From WJMB01 sp964581465 (GTDB lineage Bacteria; RBG-13-66-14), in contig CAZOOP010000011.1 in the NCBI GenBank assembly GCA_964581465.1, forward strand, positions 20,696 through 84,695: a stretch of DNA of 64,000 bases, given 5' to 3'. A program made the translations under genes and the position numbers. Below, one piece after another: positions 1 through 9,076 of the stretch (positions within the stretch are counted from its first letter, which is position 1; each line of letters begins with the position of its first letter). The notes under the pieces were generated by a model that saw only the letters and a list, made by a program, of their open reading frames with translations, was not told the DNA's origin and did not search any database.

Positions 1-500
1 TACTTGTTATTATGACGTTTATGATCGTGGCATCATCATCTAGGCCAACGGCGTCAAGCAGTTTTTCGTGTGTGATTACGTCGCTACGAACACTAAAAGA
101 ATGTGCTAATCCACGCATCTGCCACATGCATCTCGCACGTTGTGCGCACATGATTAAAAGCTAACCGCTTTGATCTAAATAAAATCCAGTAAAGTTGTGG
201 TCCGGCGCCGCTAGTGATCCCCTCGCTTATTATCAGCAAGCTATCATCAACACCCGGTCTGAGCGGGTTACGCGACCCCATTGCTTCTACGTCACGTCGC
301 CAAAACAACCCGGCAGTCGATTCGTGGCAACAAACCCATGGCGCACTTGGTGTTGTGGAGGGTGAGCAGGCTGTCGGCCCCGTTGGATGGAGCGTAAGCT
401 TCAACGGGTTAAGGGCGGGTTACGAGCTGCTCGCCGGTTTGTTTAAGCCTTGTATCACCCGGGCGCTTGACCGAGTTGTCACCGGCGCGGAAGCGGGCGT
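1..500. other. Intergenic, no gene recognised
   Basis: No reading frame here looks like a conserved protein. The composition is lower in GC than the neighbouring gene and no tRNA or clear terminator was seen. It lies downstream of lepA. Confidence 0.5.
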
Positions 501-2339
501 TTAGCGACCCTTGCCGTACTTCTGCTTGATCTCGTGGGGGTCGTCCTCGACGCCCAGCACGCTCATGAAGGCCCGCTGAGGGATCTCGACGGTGCCGACC
601 ATCTTCATCCGCTTCTTGCCCTTCTTCTGCTTCTCGAGGAGCTTGCGCTTGCGGGTGATGTCTCCGCCGTAGCACTTGGCGGTGACGTCCTTGCGCAGGG
701 CCTTGACGGTCTCGCGGGCGATGATCCGTCCGCCCAGCTTGGCCTGGATGGCCACCTCGAACTGCTGGCGGGGGATGAGCTTCTGCAGTTTGAGGCAGAG
801 GTTGCGCCCGTACTGGTAGGCCTTTTCCTTGTGGATGATGACCGAGAGGGCGTCGACGGGCTGGCCGTTGACGATCAGCTCGAGCTTGTCGAGTTCGTTG
901 ACGCGGTAACCGACGACGTCGTAGTCGAAGGAGGCGTAGCCCCGGGTGCAGCTCTTCAGGCGGTCGTAGAAGTCGAGGACCACCTCGGCCAGGGGCAGGT
1001 CGAAGCGCAGCATCACCCGCTCCGGGTCCAGGTATTCGGTAGCGACGTACTCGCCCCGCTTCTCCTCGCAGAGCTTCATGATATTGCCGATGTAGGTCGG
1101 CGGGGTGATCAGGGTGGCGCGGATGTAGGGCTCGGCGACGGACTCGATCTCGGCGAAATCGGGCATGGCGACGGGGGAATGGACCTCGTCGGTCTCGCCG
1201 TCGGTGGTGGTGACCTCGTAGATGACGTTGGGGGTCGTGGCGACGAGGTCCAGGTCGTACTCGCGTTCCAGACGCTCCTGGACGATCTCCAGGTGGAGCA
1301 TCCCCAGGAAGCCGCAGCGGAAGCCGAAGCCCAGGGCCTCCGATGTCTCGGGCTCCCAGGTGAAGCTGGCGTCGTTGAGGGCCAGCTTCTGCAGGGCCTT
1401 CTTGAGCTCCGGGTAGTCGTCGTTGGCGGTGGGGTAGAGGCCGCAGAAGACGACGGGTTTGGGCTCCTTGTAACCGGACAGCGGAGTTATCTTCTTTTTC
1501 TCTCCGGCGTGGATCAGTGTGTCGCCGATCTTGACCTGGTTGAGCTCCTTGACGGCGCCGGTAAAGTAGCCGACCTCGCCGGCCTCGAGGTTGTCGACGT
1601 GCCGTCTGTCGACGGCGAAGTAGCCGACGTCGGAGACGGTGTAGCGGCCGCCGTCGGCGAAGAACTCTATCTCATCGCCCTCGCAAAGCATGCCGTCGAC
1701 GACGCGCAGGGCGGTGATCACGCCCAGGTAGTCGTCGTAGAAGGCGTCGTAGACCAGGGCGCGCAGGGGGGCCTCGTGGTCGCCGGCGGGTGGCGGAACG
1801 AGTTCGACGACGGCCTGGAGCAGATCGCGCACCCCCTCGCCTGTTTTGGCGCTGGTGAAGAAGAAGGGGGCGTCGGGATCGCCCAGCAGGCTGAGGACTT
1901 CCTCGGCGGCCTGTTCGGGCCGGGCGGTATCCAGATCGATCTTGTTGATGACCGGGATGATGACCAGGTCATGTTCGGCGGCCAGATACATGTTCGCCAC
2001 GGTCTGGGCCTCGACGCCCTGGGTGGCGTCGACGACGAGTAGGACGCCCTCGCAGGCGGCCAGAGCCCGGGAGACCTCGTACGAAAAGTCGACGTGGCCC
2101 GGGGTGTCTATCAGGTTGAGCTCGTAAGTCTCGCCGTCGTCGGCGGTGAAACTCATCCGGGCGTTCTGGGCCTTGATTGTGATGCCGCGCTCGCGCTCGA
2201 GCTCCATCGTGTCCAGGATCTGCTCCTGCATCTTGCGCTTCTCGACGGTGGCGGTGAGCTCGAGCATCCGATCGGCCAGGGTGCTCTTACCATGGTCGAT
2301 GTGGGCGATGATGGAGAAGTTGCGGATACGGTTGATCAC
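501..2339 (-). CDS. lepA: Elongation factor 4 (LepA), ribosome back-translocating GTPase
   Basis: Translation GTPase of 612 residues, the usual length for LepA (about 600). It binds the ribosome and affects elongation or initiation fidelity under stress. The N-terminus has the LepA signature IRNFSIIAHIDHGKST (G1), then RERGITIKAQ (G2), DTPGH (G3) and NKID (G4), followed by EF-G-like domains. The LepA-specific C-terminal domain ends in a basic KRKLLEKQKKGKKRMK stretch. The start is GTG, fixed by alignment with the family N-terminus, and no strong Shine-Dalgarno sequence precedes it. The first 16 codons form part of a 91-bp tandem duplication that also covers the upstream DNA. It is a housekeeping gene with no operon partner visible here. 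Confidence 0.97.
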   Translation of the reverse strand: MINRIRNFSIIAHIDHGKSTLADRMLELTATVEKRKMQEQILDTMELERERGITIKAQNARMSFTADDGETYELNLIDTPGHVDFSYEVSRALAACEGVLLVVDATQGVEAQTVANMYLAAEHDLVIIPVINKIDLDTARPEQAAEEVLSLLGDPDAPFFFTSAKTGEGVRDLLQAVVELVPPPAGDHEAPLRALVYDAFYDDYLGVITALRVVDGMLCEGDEIEFFADGGRYTVSDVGYFAVDRRHVDNLEAGEVGYFTGAVKELNQVKIGDTLIHAGEKKKITPLSGYKEPKPVVFCGLYPTANDDYPELKKALQKLALNDASFTWEPETSEALGFGFRCGFLGMLHLEIVQERLEREYDLDLVATTPNVIYEVTTTDGETDEVHSPVAMPDFAEIESVAEPYIRATLITPPTYIGNIMKLCEEKRGEYVATEYLDPERVMLRFDLPLAEVVLDFYDRLKSCTRGYASFDYDVVGYRVNELDKLELIVNGQPVDALSVIIHKEKAYQYGRNLCLKLQKLIPRQQFEVAIQAKLGGRIIARETVKALRKDVTAKCYGGDITRKRKLLEKQKKGKKRMKMVGTVEIPQRAFMSVLGVEDDPHEIKQKYGKGR

Positions 2340-2490
2340 AAATGGCGCTTTCGTATGGGATACTGTAGCGGCTCAGCCGCCCGTGGTCGATGTGGACGAT
2401 GAGGGAGAAGTTGCGGATACGGTTGATCACAAATGGCGCTTTCGTATGGGATACTGTAGCGGCTCAGCCGCCCGTGGTCGATGTGGGCGA
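2291..2490. repeat. 91-bp tandem duplication over the lepA 5' end
   Basis: A 91-bp unit begins at 2291, repeats at 2382 and starts a third partial copy at 2473. The copies are almost identical. Each unit contains the first 48 nt of lepA plus about 43 nt of upstream DNA, including the short palindrome GCGGCTCAGCCGC. Because 91 is not divisible by 3, the upstream copy of the start region is out of frame with lepA. Confidence 0.93.
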
Positions 2491-3064
2491 GCGGGTGGAT
2501 ATCAAGGTGCTCTCAGGGCCTATATATGTCAACTGATATATTTTGTGATGATTTAAGGGTTGCCGCAGATTGCGTTTGGGATTATCACCTGAAAGTGAAC
2601 CGACGTCAAAAACCTAACAGAGGGGCATTATGAACGGGGGTGCTGACAACTATCTCCCGAAGGCCTTCAGCTCGATGAACGAAAAAGATGTCAGTTCTAT
2701 AAAAGCCCCAAGAGCATGTCTGGTTTTACGCCACCAGGCATTACACGGATAGTGGCAACTCGCGTAGCCATGAAGCACATAACAACTAGCTGTTAGCGAT
2801 ATCGACCTGTTTAGGCACGTGTGACACTTCCTTGCGTTTAATAGCTGCTCATTTTGCCAAGTGCCTTGTGTTGGCAGATGCTGATCATCACGCGATCTAG
2901 CAGCAGGTTACAGTCACGATCGGGTTAAAAATGCGAACAAGCCAATCAAAATGCTTCTTCGAGGCCATGCAGTGGCGAAGCAATCCGCTGTTGATTAGTT
3001 TCCACCCACCCACAGAGATAGAGAGGAAAGGCGTTTGATGGCAATGCTGAAAAGGCGAGGCGGA
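2491..3064. other. Intergenic, AT-richer, no gene seen
   Basis: This spacer between two minus-strand genes has no convincing reading frame. A phrase near 2576 (GGGATTATCAC, then GAACCGAC) recurs in modified form near 54281, which hints at old dispersed repeats. Confidence 0.4.
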
Positions 3065-3826
3065 TTATAACACGGAGCGTGGCGGAGTGACCAACGGGGG
3101 GGGGGGGGGGGGGGGGGGGGGGGACGGTACGGAGTGGGATTTGAGGTTGAACAGCAGCTTGAGCAGCTCGCCCAGACCCAGGGTCAGGCAGGCCACGACG
3201 ACGAAGCGCTGGGTGCCCACGGCGCGCCTGTAGCGCACGTCGTAGTAGAGCAGCAGGTACAGGTCAGCGGCCAGACCCAAGCCGAGGACAGGCAGGGAGA
3301 GGAAGGAGAAGGCCCAAGGTGTCAATGCTGCCAGGAATACGCTGGACCAGGCGGCGGCCCAGCCGATCAGCGCTCCGGAGAGGACGTCCAGAGGCCAGTG
3401 GACGCCAACGACCATCCGCGAGCAGGCCACCAGCAGGGCGGCCAGGATCAGCAGCAGTCGTGGAAGGCTGAATGGGATACTCATCACCAGCACCCCGGCC
3501 AGGCTGAACACGGTGGCCGAGTGGCCCGAGTGGTAAGCGTAAAGGTTGATGCGGGGGCCGATGAGGATGAACTCGCCCTTGGGCAGCACCGCCGGCGGGC
3601 GGCGGGCCTTGATGCCGCGTTTGAGGCCGTGGACGACGACGGAGGTGAAGAGCATGGCCCAGGCGAAGGCCCAGACGATGTCCGGCCGCAGAGTAATCAA
3701 CGGAAAGACCAGTTCTAAGACCACCAGTAAATCGCCGATGATGTTGATCTTGTACCAGATGCTGCGTTCGGTGCGCCGGGAGAGGCCGTTGAACCAGTGG
3801 AAGATGCGCCGGTTGAGACGGCCCAA
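3065..3826 (-). CDS. PAP2-family membrane phosphatase
   Basis: Integral membrane phosphatase of the PAP2 superfamily, which acts on phosphatidic acid, undecaprenyl pyrophosphate or related lipid phosphates at the outer face of the inner membrane. The three family motifs are present: KRGIKARRP, YHSGHSA and SRMVVGVHWPLDVLSG. Several hydrophobic segments surround them. The substrate cannot be told from sequence. The last residues are abnormal: a run of 28 C in the coding strand gives nine prolines, followed by a short tail to the stop. The native C-terminus probably lies near residue 230, and the tail is either a contingency tract or a sequence artefact. No strong ribosome site was seen, so an upstream start is possible. 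Confidence 0.85.
   Translation of the reverse strand: MGRLNRRIFHWFNGLSRRTERSIWYKINIIGDLLVVLELVFPLITLRPDIVWAFAWAMLFTSVVVHGLKRGIKARRPPAVLPKGEFILIGPRINLYAYHSGHSATVFSLAGVLVMSIPFSLPRLLLILAALLVACSRMVVGVHWPLDVLSGALIGWAAAWSSVFLAALTPWAFSFLSLPVLGLGLAADLYLLLYYDVRYRRAVGTQRFVVVACLTLGLGELLKLLFNLKSHSVPSPPPPPPPPPLVTPPRSVL
3096..3123. repeat. Homopolymer tract, 28 consecutive G (C in the gene strand)
   Basis: An uninterrupted G28 lies inside the 3' end of the PAP2 phosphatase gene. Tracts of this length are highly slippage-prone. Confidence 0.9.
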
Positions 3827-4390
3827 GGAAAAGACGGCCAGCGCGGCCGTCTGAACAATGAGCGTAACCCAAACCCAGGCGGGCTTGATGGTCAGGGTTC
3901 CCGTTGCTTGATAGAGAGTGTTGAAACCGCCCCCTTTCCCCCTGTACGATTCTTTGTGATCGAACGAGTTTGTCGCACACCTTTTGTGGGTAAAGTAGCG
4001 GGGAGCCGGTCCGGGACAAGGGTATAATTGGCTCTATTTGTCAATTGGCTCTATTTGTCAATGAAGAGTGGTCAATTGGAGGCTGTAGGTTCAGCTGCTA
4101 AAGCCGCCTTGGGGCTTGTCTTCCGGATAAGCCCTTACACCGCCCCGGATGGAATAGAGCCTGGGACTTGCCGTCGGGAACGGTAATGATCGAGACTGCT
4201 GTTGAAGAGATTCCCGTCATCCGCGCACCGCCAGGCGCCCCGAATACAGACGAAAACAGACGAAAAGAGACCGCCCTTATCCTGTTTCCTCATCAGGAGC
4301 AAGCCGTCTCGGAGGTGAAGAAACAGGTGATCATGCCCGGTCAGCCTGCATTTATCTGATCACAATACTCGATGCTTTGTCTACAAAGCA
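3827..4390. other. Intergenic with a 17-bp tandem repeat
   Basis: The unit AATTGGCTCTATTTGTC occurs twice head to tail at 4026-4059. A 63-codon frame at 4168-4359 has no ribosome site and no recognisable features, so I do not call it a gene. Confidence 0.5.
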
Positions 4391-4433
4391 ACGGGACGGT
4401 CCAGGGGTTGTCAATCCCTGTGGACCGTCCCGC
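4391..4433 (-). terminator. Hairpin terminator downstream of metK
   Basis: Inverted repeat GGGACGGTCC / GGACCGTCCC (4393-4402 with 4422-4431), with a second inner GGG/CCC pairing. It starts about 25 nt after the metK stop. On the minus strand it is followed by a moderately T-rich stretch. Confidence 0.75.
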
Positions 4434-4457
4434 TGCGTTGCGGATGGTTGATGAAGT

Positions 4458-5615
4458 CTAGACCGCGTTCTTCAGGTCGTCAGCGGCGTCGGTGCGCTCC
4501 CAGGTGAACTCGGGCAGCTCGCGGCCGAAGTGGCCGTAAGCGGCGGTCTTCTGGTAGATCGGCCGCAGCAGGTCCAGGCGTTCGATGATCGCCTTGGGCC
4601 GCAGATCGAAGACCTGGCGCACGGCGGCCTCGATGGCGCCCTCGTCGACCTTGGCGGTGCCGTAGCTGTTGACCAGAACGCTGACCGGTTGGGCCACACC
4701 GATGCAGTAGGCCAATTGAAGCTCCACCTGCTCGGCCAAACCGGCGGCGACGATGTTCTTGGCGATGTAACGGGCCATGTAACTGGCGGAGCGATCGACC
4801 TTGGAGGGGTCCTTGCCCGAGAAGCAGCCGCCGCCATGGGCGCCGTGGCCGCCGTAGGTGTCGACGATGATCTTGCGGCCGGTCAGCCCGGTGTCGGCCT
4901 GGGGGCCGCCGAGGATGAACTGGCCGGTGCCGTTGATCAGGTACTTGGTGTTGGCGTCGAGTAGAGCGGGATCGACGATCTCGCCGACGACGTGTTTCTT
5001 GACGAGTTCGCGCAGCTCGTCCTCGCTGATGTTCTCGTCGTGCTGGGCGGCGATGACGACATTGGAGACGCGCTGGGCCGTGCCGTTCTCATACTCGACG
5101 GTCACCTGACTCTTGCCGTCGGGACGCAGGTGGGGGATGATCTCCCGCTTGCGAACCTCGGAGAGTCGCTCGGCCAGGCGATGGGCCAGGGAAATGGTCA
5201 GCGGCATCAGCTCCGGCGTCTCGGTCGTGGCGTAGCCGAACATCAGCCCTTGGTCTCCAGCGCCCTGTTCGTGGGCGCCTTCCTCATTTACCCCCTGGGC
5301 GATATCCGGCGACTGCTCGTCGATGGCCGACATCACGCCGATGGAGTGGTGATCGAAGCCCATGCGGGCGTCGGTGTAACCGATACGCCGGACCGTCTCG
5401 CGGACGACTTTCGGGATATCGACGTAGCCGTCGACGGTTATCTCGCCGGTTATGAAGGCCATCCCCGTGGTGACCATGGTCTCGCAGGCCACGCGGGCGC
5501 GGGGGTCCTGGCGCAGGGCTTCGTCGAGAACGCCGTCGGAGATCTGGTCGGCCACTTTGTCAGGATGCCCTTCGGTTACCGATTCCGAAGTGAAGAAGTG
5601 ATGTCGGGTTACCAT
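4458..5615 (-). CDS. metK: S-adenosylmethionine synthetase
   Basis: Makes S-adenosylmethionine from methionine and ATP in the cytosol. The protein is 385 residues, as expected. It carries the N-terminal substrate motif TSESVTEGHPDKVADQISD, the GITxxxMxGxD-region equivalents, and the glycine-rich loop GGHGAHGGGCFSGKDPSKVDRS near residue 260. The ATG is preceded by a good ribosome site (GGAGG, 6 nt before the start). A hairpin terminator follows, and the gene looks monocistronic. No SAM-responsive riboswitch was recognised in the leader. Confidence 0.97.
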   Translation of the reverse strand: MVTRHHFFTSESVTEGHPDKVADQISDGVLDEALRQDPRARVACETMVTTGMAFITGEITVDGYVDIPKVVRETVRRIGYTDARMGFDHHSIGVMSAIDEQSPDIAQGVNEEGAHEQGAGDQGLMFGYATTETPELMPLTISLAHRLAERLSEVRKREIIPHLRPDGKSQVTVEYENGTAQRVSNVVIAAQHDENISEDELRELVKKHVVGEIVDPALLDANTKYLINGTGQFILGGPQADTGLTGRKIIVDTYGGHGAHGGGCFSGKDPSKVDRSASYMARYIAKNIVAAGLAEQVELQLAYCIGVAQPVSVLVNSYGTAKVDEGAIEAAVRQVFDLRPKAIIERLDLLRPIYQKTAAYGHFGRELPEFTWERTDAADDLKNAV

Positions 5616-6176
5616 CGGTCCTCCAGTAAACGCACTGCTGAATGGGTTCGGTACTCAGCGAAGCTGTGAGATGGTGCGGTGATGTAGTCGTCCACCGTCA
5701 GTGGTTTTCCTGTAAACGTCCGCCAAGTATACCATAAAAGATGACCGGTCTTTGTCCGCCCTGCGATTCCAGCATCGATTAGAGTAGCGATCTGATTGGA
5801 GAAGAGGACCGAAGCGGCATGCTCTCCACCCACCCAACCAGGCATAGTTGGAAACGCAGCCTCTATTTGATGATGCTGTTGATCAGGCAGTCCCGAGTCA
5901 CCCAAACGGGTATCCAAGGTAGTGAAGTAAGCGGAGGCCCGATGTATCCGCTGAAAACAGCTCACTCGATGCGCGCATCTGCCGCCATCCAGCCACACTC
6001 GACTATCTTGCCATGTAATACCTGGGCACGAATACCGCTGCATTTCTTCAGGATGGACCTGCTGTATTGCCGGCTGGAAGCCGGAAGCCGCCGGTCCCGC
6101 CGGGCATCCTGGAAGCCGCAGCACCGTGAGCGTCCCTGCTGACACCCGCCGTCGAGTCGCTTCCCGAGCCAATGCA
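5616..6176. other. metK leader and spacer
   Basis: A minus-strand frame of 190 codons crosses this spacer and overlaps the start of metK. It has no ribosome site, no recognisable domain and unusual composition, so it is not called. A possible minus-strand -10 box TATACT (plus-strand 5726-5731) would give metK a leader of about 100 nt, but the matching -35 is poor. Confidence 0.4.
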
Positions 6177-6206
6177 ATCAAGGGGACCCGCGCGGGTCCC
6201 CTTGAT
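6177..6206. terminator. Perfect 30-nt palindrome, likely terminator
   Basis: ATCAAGGGGACCCGC and its exact complement are joined without a spacer. It lies about 30 nt past the stop of the minus-strand exported-protein gene and most likely ends that transcript. Confidence 0.75.
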
Positions 6207-6238
6207 TCAAATGGTAAGCAAGAACAAGCCGGTGGTTC

Positions 6239-6775
6239 CTAGTGGAAGCTCAGGTTGTCGATGAAGCTGAGCACCGTGCTCTTGAAGGTGCCTTCCTTCT
6301 CGACCAGGCAGAAGGCGTCCATGTAGAAAATCTTTCCGGCGTAGAGATACATCGTGTCCAAGTTGTAGTAGCCGATGCCGTCCCAGTTGTCGTAGTAGTC
6401 GGTGGAGACGAAGTAGGCCGGATCGTCGCCGGAGTTCTCGTAGGAGCCGAAACGCAGCTCATGACCACCGGAGTTGGCCTCGATGGCCTCGACAATGCTG
6501 GCCATCATTTCATCGAGCATGGAGCCGGCGTCACCGCCGAACTGGTCCAGAACGTCGCTGGTGCTCATGCCCAGGTCCTCGCCGGCGTAGATGTTGATCA
6601 GGGCGATCAGCTCATCGGAGTCGGTGGCCCAGATGAAGTAGTAATCGTTGGCGGTCTCCTGGATCATCTCCCAGCCGCTGGGAACGCTGACATCGATACG
6701 GTGCCCCGAGATCTCGATGGATTCGGCGACGACGGCGATGGGCAGCAGGACGAAAAGGATGGCTAATTTTCTCAC
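6239..6775 (-). CDS. Exported protein of unknown function, 178 residues
   Basis: The start is taken as GTG because GGGAGGA lies 5 nt upstream and the product then opens with a classic signal peptide (VRKLAILFVLLPIAVVAES). The longer ATG version would bury the signal peptide. The mature part is acidic and rich in Tyr and Asp, and it has no cysteine-based lipobox. It resembles small periplasmic proteins that measure about 150 residues after cleavage (wedge of beta strands, then a helix), but I do not recognise a family. It sits alone between a terminator and a spacer. Function unknown. Confidence 0.75.
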   Translation of the reverse strand: MRKLAILFVLLPIAVVAESIEISGHRIDVSVPSGWEMIQETANDYYFIWATDSDELIALINIYAGEDLGMSTSDVLDQFGGDAGSMLDEMMASIVEAIEANSGGHELRFGSYENSGDDPAYFVSTDYYDNWDGIGYYNLDTMYLYAGKIFYMDAFCLVEKEGTFKSTVLSFIDNLSFH

Positions 6776-7215
6776 GGATCCTCCCGTGTTTAGAGTTTTG
6801 TTTGTTGACGATGAGTCCAACGAAGTATTGACTTAGTATAGCCCATCCGGCGCCGTTCTACAAATCCATCGCCGTACTATCTTGTGGACAATCACTCGAA
6901 CCCGGATCGGTAGGCATGGCTAACTTATTACCAGTTAATGATATATGGCTCATTTGACTTCACCTGCCAGATGCCGATCAGTTGCGGTGGGAAGTTTATC
7001 TGCTCTTAATACCGTGAGCGGCCGGGCGAGAGATGAAAAAACCGAGCAACATTTATCGTCCATGCGGTGGGTGGTATCGGGAAGTGCCATGGCAACCCGT
7101 TTTTCTTGCGATTGGGCGCTGGTGGACCTTGCGCAATGCGGCGCGGGGTTGTAAACTTAGATTTTGCTGATTAGCTGATATTGATTCACGAAGCATCCCG
7201 ACTCCGGGAGGTCGG
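6776..7215. other. Intergenic, nothing recognised
   Basis: Spacer between divergent genes. No conserved frame, tRNA or convincing promoter pair was seen, apart from the ribosome site GGGAGG at 7206-7211 serving the next gene. Confidence 0.4.
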
Positions 7216-8676
7216 TTGGTTTCCCAGGTCTTCCAGAAACTGCGCCGCCAGGTGGTGGGCATCGACCACCAGGTACCCCTGGCCACCGGCGGCAGCGCGC
7301 AGTATGTCTTCTTGGACAACGCCGCCAGCACCCCGACGCTGAAGCCCGTCCTCGACAAGGTCCAGCGCACCCTGGAGTGGTACTCCTCGATCCACCGCGG
7401 CACCGGCTACAAGAGCAACGTCGCCACCGCATACTACGAGCAGGCCCGCCGGAAAATGCTCGATTTCGTCGGTGGAAACAAGAAAATCCACGAGGTCGTC
7501 TTCGCCGGTAACACCACCGAGGCCATCAACCGTCTGGCCTGCTGCCTGCCCCTGCCCGAGAATCCAGCCATTCTGATCAGCCCGATGGAGCACCACTCCA
7601 ACGAGCTGCCTTGGCGACGCTTCGGTGAGGTCCACTACCTGCCGCTGGCCGCGGGGGGGCGTATCGACGTCGAGGCCGCCGAGAAGATGATCGCCTCGCT
7701 GGCCGACCGCCTGGCCTTGGTCGCCCTGACCGGAGCCTCGAACATCACCGGTCAATTCAACCCGATCCACGAGCTGGCCGCCGCGGCCCACCGTCACGGC
7801 GCCCGGGTGATCATCGACGCCGCGCAATTGGCCCCCCACTGCGCCATCAACATCGAGGGTTCGACGCCTGGTGAGCACCTGGACTTCATCGCCATCGCCG
7901 GACACAAGATGTACGCTCCCTTCGGTGGCGCCGCGCTCATCGGCAGGCGTGACGCCCTGGCCGATTGCCGTCCGGCCTGCGTCGGCGGCGGCACCGTCAA
8001 GCTGGTCACTCGGGATCGCGTCGTCTGGGCCGACCTGCCAAGCCTGTTGGAGGCCGGCACACCCAACGTCGTTGGAGCGGTGAGCATGGCCGCCGCCGCC
8101 GAGCTGCTGCTCGAGGTGGGCTTCGGCGCCGTCCGCGAGCACGAGATCGATCTCACCCGGCAACTGCTCGAGGGCCTGCGCAGCATACCGGGGCTGACCA
8201 TCTACGGCCCAGCCGATCCCGCCAAGTCCGGGGAGCGCCTGGGCGTGGTGGCCTTCAACCTCGAGGGCTACCCGCACAACCTCACCGCGGCGGTGCTCAG
8301 CTACGAGTACGGCATCGGCGTCCGTAACGGCTGTTTCTGCGCCCATCCCTTCGTGGTCGATCTGCTGCGTATCGACGAATCCGACTACGAACGCCGGGCC
8401 GCGGCCATGCTCGCCGGTGACCGCGGCGAGATTCCCGGCATGGTGCGGGTCAGCCTGGGCATCTACAACACCACCGAGGAGGTCGACCGCTTCCTCGACG
8501 CCCTGCGCCGCCTGGCCGCCGAGGGTCCCGGTGTGGAGTACGAGCTGGACAGGCCCAGCGGCGCCTACCATCCCAGGGGATTCAGCTTCGAGATCGAGCG
8601 GTTGTTCTCCATTAACGGCAGCGGTGACCATACCGCCCTAACCGAGGCAACCGGCGATCGAACGCTGGGAGCTTGA
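7216..8676 (+). CDS. Class V aminotransferase, cysteine desulfurase / selenocysteine lyase-like
   Basis: PLP enzyme of fold type I, 486 residues. The family motifs are FLDNAASTP at the N-terminus, MEHHSNELPW, the cofactor lysine in AIAGHKMYAPFGG (K231), and RNGCFCAHP with C375 at the position of the SufS catalytic cysteine. It probably removes sulfur or selenium from (seleno)cysteine, though related enzymes include isopenicillin-N epimerase-type proteins. The start is TTG with GGGAGG 4 nt upstream. No suf or isc genes flank it. It lies about 400 bp upstream of a predicted selenoprotein gene on the same strand, which is suggestive but not proof of a link. Confidence 0.85.
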   Translation: MVSQVFQKLRRQVVGIDHQVPLATGGSAQYVFLDNAASTPTLKPVLDKVQRTLEWYSSIHRGTGYKSNVATAYYEQARRKMLDFVGGNKKIHEVVFAGNTTEAINRLACCLPLPENPAILISPMEHHSNELPWRRFGEVHYLPLAAGGRIDVEAAEKMIASLADRLALVALTGASNITGQFNPIHELAAAAHRHGARVIIDAAQLAPHCAINIEGSTPGEHLDFIAIAGHKMYAPFGGAALIGRRDALADCRPACVGGGTVKLVTRDRVVWADLPSLLEAGTPNVVGAVSMAAAAELLLEVGFGAVREHEIDLTRQLLEGLRSIPGLTIYGPADPAKSGERLGVVAFNLEGYPHNLTAAVLSYEYGIGVRNGCFCAHPFVVDLLRIDESDYERRAAAMLAGDRGEIPGMVRVSLGIYNTTEEVDRFLDALRRLAAEGPGVEYELDRPSGAYHPRGFSFEIERLFSINGSGDHTALTEATGDRTLGA

Positions 8677-9076
8677 CGGGGACCAATTTTCGGGTTAAGT
8701 ATCATTAGCGGGTGCTGATGAACGTCTCGCGAAAGGGCAGCGCAAAGCGATGATGTCGCTTGCTTTCGCTTGATGGCTGTGGAAACGCGGATGTTCCGCC
8801 AGGAAATGCTTCAAGCCAATGACCGGCCTCGAGAGCGTAGCTATCGGCCTCAACCCGGACTCGTCTACCATCAGCGCCGTTGCCGGTTAGCTGTTCCAAT
8901 GAGCCGTCACTCATCGATCACCACGACCGAGCTCCGATGGTCTTGGTTATTCAACAGCCGTACGGGCGGATCCGCATGACGGAGATACAGAGTTTTGTTT
9001 CACCACCGGCGGCCGGGCTGATTGGGCAGACCCGACGCCAGTACCACACCCACATGCTCAACAACAGGGAGACCAG
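8677..9076. other. Intergenic, no gene seen
   Basis: Spacer upstream of the thioredoxin-fold selenoprotein gene. Only overlapping short frames with no recognisable product are present. Confidence 0.4.

Noticed and set aside
534..2042. 502-codon open frame antisense to lepA
   Set aside because: It mirrors the codon structure of lepA. Long antisense frames are expected in GC-rich genes and it has no recognisable domain.
4168..4359. 63-codon frame downstream of the PAP2 gene
   Set aside because: No start signal or recognisable sequence, and it lies in repeat-bearing spacer.
5616..5800. SAM riboswitch in the metK leader
   Set aside because: I looked for the SAM-I core and the SAM-II/SAH type motifs on the minus strand and found none of the conserved junction sequences.
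5609..6181. 190-codon minus-strand frame overlapping the metK start
   Set aside because: No ribosome site, no family, and it includes the metK leader and a terminator palindrome.
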